Shown here one piece after another: positions 52,201-60,640 of a stretch of 64,000 nt of DNA. Under the pieces are notes generated by a model. It was not told where the DNA came from, searched no databases, and saw nothing but the letters and a program-made list of their open reading frames with translations. The position numbers were made by a program, and so were the translations under genes. Origin of the DNA: Phoronis australis (lineage: Eukaryota > Phoronida > Phoronidae); NCBI GenBank assembly GCA_002633005.1, contig NMRA01000168.1, positions 623,129-687,128 of the forward strand. The letters run 5' to 3'. The number at the start of each line of letters is the position of its first letter. Positions within the stretch are counted from its first letter, which is position 1.

Positions 52201-54781
52201 ATTAAACATACAGTACTGTACTGTTGCATATAAAAATATACTTAACCTGTGTATTAACGTCGAACGGTACAAGCGTTGATATAACCTATAGAAAATAATT
52301 TCGTAACCTGTTACCTAGAATATTTAAAATGGAATCAACTTGATCTAGATTCTATCAACACTTTTTTCAGCAACCGAATCTATAATCGTTTAAATGTAAT
52401 GTTATCAAATCCTACTGGGCTAGATATCATGGAACGTTCTCAAGATCGGAAATACGTCCAGTATTTTACTAGCCCAAAAGAGCCCCTTGGAATTGAAAGT
52501 CGCGTGCGCATTTGGGGATATTCTTATCGCAAGGTTATAGACTTCCAACTGGAAAATGACTTAAATTCGTATATACAACGATAATCTTTCACATTCGAGG
52601 GGAAAACTGAGGCTAAAAAATTCCCGATTTTCCGGCTTCTTCTTGCGTCTTTGTCTCTCGCCAATCATACCAGATGTATATCAATCGAGGAAACACACTT
52701 CACAGTTCACTTGAATATACATGTATAAAATGACGTAAGTATTAGCCATCAAAGTGAAAATGATTGATATTAATTTGAAAAGAGGGGTGTATTTCTATTT
52801 CCAAAAATGAACTGTTTATGCATTGCTTACATGTAAATGTACACGTCCATGCTGTAAACTATGTATATTTCAAACTAGTGGTCAATGTTAAAAGCCGTTG
52901 TGAACATCTTCATGAAGCTATACCAGCTTGAATATATTTAGTTTCATTGTGTTGTTCACATTAAAAAGTAGCATAGGAATATGTATTTTTCATTTATTTG
53001 CAGGATGAATGGAGGAGAACATTGTTGCTATGACGCCAAGGGTTATTTGTTGGAAATGGAGGTCGACATACCGAGTGGCAAGCGCATAGCGGGACGAACT
53101 AGTCGTTATAACTATCTAGGTAAACGTAATTCGTAACTTTGAGAATCGTTGGAAAGATTTAAAAGAATGTCTACCTTAGAAACACTACGCCGGACGAGTG
53201 AAGTGGCCGACTGAAACGTGTGATTGTTTCTCCTTTAAGACTTCCGATTTACCCAGTTTCATAACCTCTGAAATTGTTAGACTAAATCATGGTAACTGAT
53301 AAAATTTGACCTAATTTTAGCACGCTGTAGCAACATTTTCAGTTAATGGCTGGCATATGTCGAACGTTCGTCCTCTGAGTCCGCTCATAATTTCGGAATA
53401 GAGCAGACGTTAATGCAATAGCTTGTCAGTATTCATTTAAAAAACATGTACATGTACGCATCATCATACAATAACAGTATTATGCACCTTTACTTGACTG
53501 CAATAAGAGTAAAGTATCCGGGTGCAGTGATCTGAACGTGTGCGGAATATGGTGGCGCTAATATCGACAAGTAGCATTTGAATCAAGTTAAAGTACAAAC
53601 AGTAATGCAAAGCCTACGTAGGATAAAGTTCGAATTAGTTTTCAACGTCATAGCTCCTGAATGGCTGATTGGACTCAGTTTGAAACGTTTAATATTGTGC
53701 TTTTGCTTTATTCGCTTACACTTTGTTGGGAAATGCTTTTGATATTTGCGACTTTAGCATGAGGGAATATCAAAATAGGGCTTAGTAACTTTCTTGAACC
53801 AAACATATTCAGCATATACAAGTAAAACAAATGAATTATTTTAAAAACATTACCAGCATTTCGGTTTTTCATTTTGAACATTTACACCATGTTCAGTTAT
53901 TGTCAAGGTTGTGTTTCTATGGTTATACCTTTCTTTTTTATAATGTTTAATGCATACGTAATCACGTAACTTTAGAAGCTGAATATTGATTTCTACAGGG
54001 CTTGTATTTTCAGAAAATAATTGTTTAAATGAGTTGAAACCTATAACATTATAGTTATCTTGGCTAAACTGTAGCAAGTAAATGTAAAACACGCGGATAT
54101 GTACAGGTGACTTCCCATTCCGTCAGTAGTTTATATTCGTGAAGTCACGTATACTGTCGATCTCCTGTAACACAATGTTTCTCAACGTTTATCAGCTAAA
54201 TGATGTGCCTCTCGTAGAGTGTCCGTCTTAATTATTGTCATTAGAATCTTCCGAAAACGAAATGTTTGGCCACGTTTTGCATTTACGCATTCACACCTTC
54301 TTCGTTTCTCGAGAAAAGAAATACATGATGGGAAAAAAAACAACTACGAGTGCTCTGCTACTGGAAAATCAATTGAAAAGGTTTCGACACTGCGTCGCAC
54401 ACCTTAGAGAGTGAAACTGAAACAAGAAAGCCATCTGTCCCGTGTTTTCAAGCTAAACCCTCTCGCTGTTGTTTGAACCTGCGGGATATCTAAACAACAA
54501 ATATACGAATTTGACATGCTTCAAATTGATTTCATAAAACTCGCAAATAGGTAATACATGTTTATACATTTTAAAATTACCCGCTTTATTTTTAGGAGAA
54601 CCCCCGTTTGATAAGAATGGAATGTATCCGTTCATTTCAAACTTTTTGGGCGACGAAATCCCATACCAGTACTGCTGCGAGTTTACAATGCAAGAACATG
54701 GTTATGGAGCCCGGTGTAAAGATTATCTGAAATTGAGGCCAACTAGAACAAACTGCGAGCTTTACCAACCCCCTCCACCAG
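49066..54781 (+). CDS. AMOP-domain extracellular protein, partial (5 exons)
   Basis: Exons 49066-49229, 51052-51221, 52006-52123, 53004-53119 and 54596-54781 join in phases 0-2-1-2-1-1 without a stop, about 251 residues. The AMOP domain runs from VCDAWLSAEGQ through PCTADVA, YHPDPLCNYDSDRPANCYYH, GAAHCVKSN, GGEHCCYDAKGYLL, then YQYCCEFTMQEHGYGARCKD and LRPTRTNCELYQPPPP. This is the conserved Cys and C-C-Y-D-x-x-G-x-L pattern of AMOP modules in MUC4, SUSD2 and isthmin-type proteins. A von Willebrand D domain usually follows; none was seen in the rest of the window. It may be the C-terminal part of the FN3-array gene or a separate gene. Confidence 0.82.
51052..51221 (+). CDS. AMOP gene exon b: start of AMOP
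   Basis: Acceptor CTCATTCAAG, donor GTAAGT, phase 2-1. It encodes SVWSDVHSLIWAVNVSLEN, SVCDAWLSAEGQNNSY and GHCPCTADVANL: the first Cys cluster of AMOP. Confidence 0.8.
52006..52123 (+). CDS. AMOP gene exon c
   Basis: Acceptor TTTCTAG, donor GTAGGC, phase 1-2. It encodes IGRYHPDPLCNYDSDRPANC and YYHHGAAHCVKSNRPAEE. The H-P-D-P-x-C and N-C-Y-Y-H-x-G-A-x-H-C strings are among the most conserved in AMOP. Confidence 0.9.
53004..53119 (+). CDS. AMOP gene exon d
   Basis: Acceptor TTTGCAG, donor GTAAAC, phase 2-1. It encodes MNGGEHCCYDAKGYLLEMEV and SGKRIAGRTSRYNYL. The G-x-x-C-C-Y-D-x-x-G-x-L string is diagnostic for AMOP. Confidence 0.9.
54596..54781 (+). CDS. AMOP gene exon e: end of AMOP
   Basis: Acceptor TTTTTAG, donor GTTTGT, phase 1-1. 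It encodes FISNFLGDEIPYQYCCEFTM and LRPTRTNCELYQPPPP. The R-P-x-x-x-x-C-x-x-Y-x-P-P end closes the domain and normally links to the next module, so at least one further exon is expected downstream. Confidence 0.85.
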
Positions 54782-56330
54782 GTTTGTGAACAAAAAAATC
54801 TCACCTTTGGTTTGGGGACAGTAGAACTTGCGAGGTGGCATATAGCGAATACATTTACTATGTTCATGTCCCTGACATGTAGGTTTTAAGAGTGACTCCA
54901 TATAAAAACCAACAGGTAGAGTCTATACCCAAAATCACCGATTATTTTGAAACTTAGCACATGAGTTTGGTTTGTTGAGAGTAGAAAAAACTCTTTTTTA
55001 AGAATTTTCATCAATATTTTTCTTTTTATGACTTGTACCTCCATTTTGCAACAAAATTGGGCGTCGACGTAGGCATGTTTGAATACTAGCATGTATGATA
55101 CGGTCAAAACAAATTAATAATGCGAATTGAAATGGCAATGGGTGAATAATTTAATGGCATAACTTTCAAAATCCATTTTTAAATTTGTACGTTTTGAATT
55201 AATGAGGCTAAAACGGCTATTTTTCAGGTTTTCACTGAAGCCATTTTCGGCCACATTTGGCACTCTGTAGCAGCCATAACACACCTTTCCTGAAATTGAC
55301 TTTATAATAATTTGTTCAGTCATTCTTGAACTGTTCATAATCTAACAAAAAAAATCTTGCCTCTAATGTAGTTTTTGCGTACGAAACATTAAACGAACTG
55401 CACTTCGTCCTTTTGCATGTTCTCAGTTGCCTCTGCTGCCAATAGGGGGCTCTTGGAACATATAATTAGCTTGCAAAACACGACATACAAACTTTGTATT
55501 TTGGAGAAAAGGCAGACAGTATTATTAATTACCATTCTATGAAAACGGCATTGATGATTATTACTTATTACAAAAATGAGTTTGTAAATCATTTGGCATG
55601 CGTGCTTCTAAATGATAGTTGGCGCTGTTTTTGTTTACGTGGAGACTGAAGACGCATCTAGAATAAGAGCAGTAACACGTCTACCTTGCTATAATTCAAG
55701 ACTTCGCGAGATATTGCCCTGTATTTTAAATGAGAACACGTGGTTTTGGATAAAGTTTAGAGAGGTTCTAGTGTTACTGAACTCACCCCTGCCTTGTTTT
55801 ATATCTGCCTTGTTCGTGCCACTGGCAAAGGAAGGTACCCAAGGTGGATATGGCCCCCTAGTGTTCAGTGTAAAAAATCCTTAAAATCCTTTAACTTGTC
55901 AATAGTCATTGTACTTTTGGGTACATTTTGTAATGTCCCTGCCGGTTGCTACACATTTTAGTCGCCACCAGTCGCCAGAAATCTGGTGTTCCCCCCACAC
56001 ACACCGGTCACCCTAACGCTGAATATTTCTGCCAGTGTGATCATCAGTGGTATAAAAAGGTACACGTTCACAGTCAATAGAAAATAATTCACGAAAGACA
56101 ATTTTATTAATGAGTACTTCATGACAGACATGAAGTAAAGAGAAGTAACGGTCTCGACTTCATATATCACACATCTTTGACTGGTATGCTACAAAACGAG
56201 GCTAAACGTTGAGCTCATTTACCACTTCATTCAGTAAATCTGACAACATAACAGCATCTTCTGCAGAAATAGCATCGTCATAAACATGGCTGCAGACAAC
56301 CTCGAAAAAATCCGCCAATCTGCGATTCAC
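54782..56330. other. Spacer after the AMOP exons
   Basis: No exon, repeat or RNA gene could be supported. The ORF at 55612-55884 is open for 90 codons but has no motif. Confidence 0.45.
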
Positions 56331-56599
56331 TTAAATGCGAAGGCAACCTTTTTACATGTCATTTTGAGCTAAAATAATGTTGGTTGGTTATCCTAGACAT
56401 ATTTTCCACTTAATTACAGCTTTTCGTAATTTTCTTAAATACTCGTCCGCTACTCCGGAAGTGACGTTTTAGGAGGCAAGCATTTCGCGCCAATTTCTTT
56501 TCGTATAGTGTGACTGTGAGAGCTGACGAGTCAGTCATTGTTCTACCACGGTTGTGTTAAGTTCCGTCGTCGTTTGCTTTCATTTAATAGTCAGTCAAC

Positions 56600-57455
56600 A
56601 TGCCACACTGTTGCTGCGTACCAGGATGTACTAATTGTCGGTTCACGCGCGCTTTGGGAGTACCTTTGCATCGCTTTCCGATGGATGACACGCTTCGCCG
56701 TACTTGGCTCGTTCGTGTGAAGAACCCAGCGTTACCCGTCCACGCAACGTACAAAGCAGTGGAGAATTACCGTGTGTGTGGCAAGGCTTTTCTGCCGTCC
56801 GATTACGAAAGGGATTTGTACGCTGAACTGATGAAGGTCCCTGCGAAACAACGTCTGGAGAAGGATGCCATTCCGTCTGTGATGATTTCCGGCAGTGCCC
56901 CTCGCCACCCCGAGAAGTGCGTTTTTTAAGCGAGAAACCTCGCGGGCTGTGGCCATTACAGTGACTGGAGCCAGTGGAGGCACTTCATCTACTGTCACCC
57001 GTGCCTCCAAACGTACCCCAGAGCGTGCAATTCCTGGAACCAGTAGTGATTCGCCCTGTGCTGTTTTCTCCAGCCCAGAGCCTCTAAGCAGCCCTGCAGC
57101 GATATTCAGTTTTGGGATTGATTACAGGCTCAGTTCGACACCCAGTGAAGAGGACAGTTCGTCGTTCAGTGAACAGATCGGTGAGCCAGACTTTGATAAG
57201 TTTATTGTGGACTTGTCTAAAGTGTTGGAGCTATTTAGAAAGTGCCAGGTGTGTGGCGAGGGAGTCAAACGACACGATGTAAGCAGTTTGGGTGCTCAGG
57301 TCACCATCAAGTGGGAGTGTGTCGCGGGACACTCTGGCAAGTGGGACAGTTGTTCTTCTGTCCGTGGTATGCCGGAGGTCCACTTAACCATATCCAGTAG
57401 TGGCTTGGCCTCGTCGACCTCTGAACAGCAAAGCATTCCATTGAGGTATGCATAA
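56600..57455 (+). pseudogene. THAP-domain transposase N-terminal part of element 2
   Basis: ATG at 56600 begins MPHCCCVPGCTNCRFTRAL, then LHRFPMDDTLRRTWLVRVK, VCGKAFLPSDYERDLYAELM and RHPEKCVF, where the frame breaks at a run of six T (about 56923-56928). The next frame continues KRETSRAVAITVTGASGG, a Ser/Thr/Pro-rich linker, LSKVLELFRKCQVCGEGVK and ECVAGHSGKWDSC, to a stop at 57455. N-terminal C2CH-like pattern with F-P-x-D and W marks a THAP domain. The C-x-x-C ... C-x-x-G-H-x-x-x-W unit is the small zinc module seen in THAP transposase-like proteins. The catalytic core is missing. Confidence 0.78.
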
Positions 57456-57472
57456 CAACGCACACAGCTCAC

Positions 57473-57708
57473 TTGCACCAAGATGTGTCACCACGTCTGA
57501 CCTTAGTAGCCGCCTCGTTTCTCTCAACAGCTGCCTGTGCCTGTGCGTACTCTGCCTCGTTATACTCGGGCTCAAATATGTACCCACCCACTGAATGTCC
57601 GTGAAAAAATTCCTCGTCACCACTGCTGTGAACAAGGTCTCCGTCACCCACTCTACTGTCACTGTGATACGGGTCACCGACTCCAGCCATTTTCAGCTTA
57701 CAACACAC
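57473..57708 (-). pseudogene. First exon of a P2X7-like domain gene, element 2
   Basis: On the minus strand, Met at 57708 or 57690 begins MAGVGDPYHSDSRVGDGDLV. It continues GGYIFEPEYNEAEYAQAQAA and RRGDTSWCK, then a good donor GTGAGC. Acidic N-terminus, G-Y-x-F-E-P-E and the final T-S-W-C are how stand-alone P2X7-like proteins begin just before the CxCGNC cluster. The exon stops at the same place (after W-C / before the Cys cluster) as exon 1 of the element 1 gene. The rest of the gene is deleted. Confidence 0.75.
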
Positions 57709-58383
57709 TAAACAATCCCTAAATCCAACGTAGTTGAGTTCTCTACTAACCTATCTTGCCGCAGAATACTCGCCGAAGAAAAGTGGTGGCGACAATTATT
57801 GAAAAACAGCACAAAACAAAAGTAGAATAGAACAGATTCGCACGGTAAAGTCAACGCAAAACCAAATGGCGGGAAACGCTTGCCTCCTAAAACGTCACTT
57901 CCTGAGTAGCGGACGAGTAATTTATAAAATTACGACAAGCTGTAATTAAGTGGAAAACATGTCTAGGATAACCAACCAACCTTATTTTAGCTCAAAGTGA
58001 CATGGATAAAGGTTGCTTTCCCCTTTAACATCACATGTAAACACTTACACAGTGGGTTCTCGTATTGTTTTCTGCATTATGGCACTTCCGAGGGTGAAAG
58101 TTGTTACCTGACATCTCCTTCATTCGTCAGAGAGTTCCTAAGCTTTGATGAAATTCATTTGACCTTTTACCTTTTTTCAATGCCTACCCTATTGCTTCAG
58201 CATTCGTCTCATCCACATTGTACTCTGAGACTGCCTCAAATGACGCTCCGGTTCTTGCATCTGAAAGCATTTCTGACGTCTGTCGTACAATGTGATCATA
58301 CGTGTTCACTGTGGTTACCCACATCCAAATGCCTACTAAGTTCTGCGTCTGTAGTCAAAAATTTCGAGTAACCTTGCTGGGTA

Positions 58384-59373
58384 CATAGGCGGATTAAGGG
58401 AGGGGGGCAGGGGGCCCGGGCCCCCATCCCCTTGGCTGCCGCAAAAAATGAAACAGTAAGATCGTAGGGAAATGTTGAGTTTATTAATTAACCCCGGTAA
58501 TTGAAATTATACAGATGAAAAATGATTTAAATGTGTGCAGTTTTAGTGTTGGGGGAGGGGAGGGGGGCTCAAATCCAATTTCAAGTGTCAAATTGCGGAA
58601 CACAGCGCATTCGTAACGGAACTACACTGTATGACTAAGTATAGGCTCTTCCGCGATATCCCAGGCGACCGGCAGTGGCGCTGCTCACTACGACTCCGTT
58701 TCCGTCGTCTGCTCCACTGTGCAATGACGAAAATTTACTTCATTTTTCAAAGAAAATGGTACCTGAGTGACGATGAAAAAACAGAAGCTGCTGGTAAGAT
58801 GTGAATTTTAATCGAAGCCTTAGTGAATCGCTCAAAAACTCGCAGTACTCTCTTTGTCAAACCTTATCTTAAGACGATTTCCAAACCAATCTCGTCATTA
58901 TTGCCAACACGAAAAACGTATTTGGTCTTTTGGGCATTTGAAGACTATTTTAAATACGACAAATTTGTTAAGAATTGATGGCGCAAAACATAAAACCTGT
59001 AATAAGCATTACAAAAAGAAGTAGGTTTCGCGCGCAAACGCTGTGGACCATAAATAATTATGTCCCTTTGAAAACAGTTAGTACTTACACTGTAAGTTGT
59101 GGTGGTGTAGTGGTAACGTACGCGGGATCTAACTGCCAGGCCGTGAGTTCGAGTCTTAGGTTCTTGCGGTTTTTTCTGTTTGACACGTTCTCCGTTTTCT
59201 TTTCCCTTTTGTCATCAGGATTCAAGGAAAATGCTTGATTTTTAGAGGTAAAAACAGAAAAAATTTCTCGGTGCTATGCGCATCTACGTGTACAATCGTG
59301 GTTCATTTTGCTCAAATGCTTACAACCCGACAAAAATTTGGGCCCCCCTTGTGATATCCTAGATCCGCCACTG
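58384..59373. mobile_element. TIR element B, 990 nt, 5-bp target duplication
   Basis: Starts CATAGGCGGATTAAGGGAGG and ends (reverse complement) CAGTGGCGGATCTAGGATAT. It is flanked by GGGTA at 58379-58383 and 59374-59378. It shares both ends and the inner word TTAACCCCGGTAATTG with element A (18862-19137). No transposase frame; a tRNA-like head (59103-59160) lies inside. Confidence 0.78.
59099..59170 (+). repeat. tRNA-derived SINE head inside TIR element B
   Basis: A-box-like GTGGTGTAGTGGTAACG (59103) and B box GAGTTCGAGTCT (59145-59156) occur in tRNA spacing. Gly/Glu tRNA-like, but stems are mismatched. The A-box core GTGGTGTAGTGGTAA is the same as in the head at 8948. Confidence 0.5.
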
Positions 59374-60019
59374 GGGTACAAGGCAATTTTTGTTGAGGCC
59401 AGATCATACGCTACATGTATAAATAATCACCAGACGCTTTGCTTCTCAAAAGTGCACCTTGATGTATTTTCTATCATTTTTTACCATTGCAATCGCTTTA
59501 CCAAGGATTCACGCACATATGCCGCGTAGAGACAAATACCTCTTCACCACGTATTCACATCTTCCCGTTCACAATTGTTTTATTTTACATAATTTGTCAA
59601 TATGTTATTGACAGAAAATATTTATTTTTGGAACAACGTGAACGACCAACTGATAGGGGCCTACGTGTACATGTAACTAGCCCAGACTTTAACGTCACCG
59701 ATACATGAAAACAGAATGCGAAAAGCTACAATTGATTGGCTGTAGCCTCAACAGTGGTCATTCCGTGCTTGATGTCACCGTCTTAGTTCGTGGAAATCGT
59801 AACCATAGTATGATTTCGAAGTTAGAGCCATCGAATTCCGTGGGTTTAGGGCATAATGGACCGTGAATTTCGCGCCTGTACTGCAAGGGTCAATACTATG
59901 AAAATAAAATCCCCGGAGTGAGAACTCTTCGCTAATTTGTAGCCGACCGGCGGACAAAATTTCGTGATGTGTGCTGTACAATGCCAACCTTAAGTCTAGG
60001 TGTTAAAAATTCGCCATAT

Positions 60020-60640
60020 CTAGAGATATTGGTGTATTTTAGAGAAATAGGTTTCCCATTTTCTCACTATTTGTAAGAACTTACCGTCACCTACAAGGAA
60101 TGATTTCCACACGCGAATTCCTTGTGTGGAATAGTGGGAATTTGGGAATGTCCTTATACCAGGAACTGAGTATTTTGGAAAAGACTTTGTTGCATTGACT
60201 GAACATGCATACACATAACATCCCTTTACACGGCTACTGGAAAGTAGTGCTTCTTTCAAATCCAGAAAGTTTCTGATAATATTACTTTCGGCTACAAAGT
60301 ACTTTGCATGTTGTTTAATTGGAGCGACCTTGCGATCACAGAGATCCTTTCCATTCTGACTTTCACTAAAGTCATATCTCGAAACAGAAATGTCGGTAGA
60401 ATTTGACATGGCTGCTACGTTCAGGAGGAGAGGAGCAGAGTGGTAACATCCAGCATTACCTGACTCTTCCATGACTGGTCCTGTTCAGTCAGAAATTCAC
60501 CGACTCTGGGTAGTACGAGTACGTACTCTGGCACAGACCTTGATTTGTGACGTAGTTTCTTGTATCTCAAATGTTCAGTGGTGTCTTTGACATAACTCAC
60601 TAAAGCACAAAGCTTTTGTGATTTTTTGCAGAATAAACTC
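60020..60640 (-). pseudogene. Decayed DDE/RNase H-type transposase fragment
   Basis: On the minus strand, frame 60472-60020 gives ESGNAGCYHSAPLLLNVAAM, VSRYDFSESQNGKDLCDRKV, RNFLDLKEALLSS, KGCYVYACSVN and GIRTFPNSHYSTQGIRVWKS. The N-A-G-C-Y-H ... R-x-D-F-S-x-x-Q-x-G-K-D-x-C-D-R string is a hallmark of a family of large transposon proteins common in marine invertebrates. The usual Asp before N-A-G-C-Y-H is Gly here. A neighbouring frame just upstream (60480-60640) reads HLRYKKLRHKSRSVPEYVLV, consistent with one frameshift. Dead remnant; superfamily not assigned. Confidence 0.55.

Larger units (their letters stand above)
56335..58024. mobile_element. Kolobok-like DNA transposon (TTAA target duplication), element 2, internally deleted
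   Basis: Arms of about 157 nt, 56335-56491 and 57868-58024, are reverse complements with few changes (shared strings GGTTGGTTATCCTAGACAT, CCACTTAATTACAGCTT, GTGACGTTTTAGGAGGCAAG). TTAA lies directly outside both ends (56331-56334 and 58025-58028). A THAP gene runs rightwards from 56600, and the first exon of a P2X7-like gene runs leftwards from 57708. They meet near 57455-57473 with no room for the transposase core, so the middle has been lost. Ends and arms differ from element 1, so this is another family with the same plan. Confidence 0.85.

Noticed and set aside
55612-55884. 90-codon plus ORF after the AMOP exons
   Set aside because: No motif and no phase-matched acceptor of good quality; does not look like a von Willebrand D exon.
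56335-58024. piggyBac element (also uses TTAA)
   Set aside because: The coding remnants are a THAP domain and a P2X7-like exon, with long arms. That fits Kolobok-type elements better than piggyBac.
59099-59170. tRNA gene
   Set aside because: Same reason: tRNA-like promoter boxes but no cloverleaf, and it sits inside a transposon.
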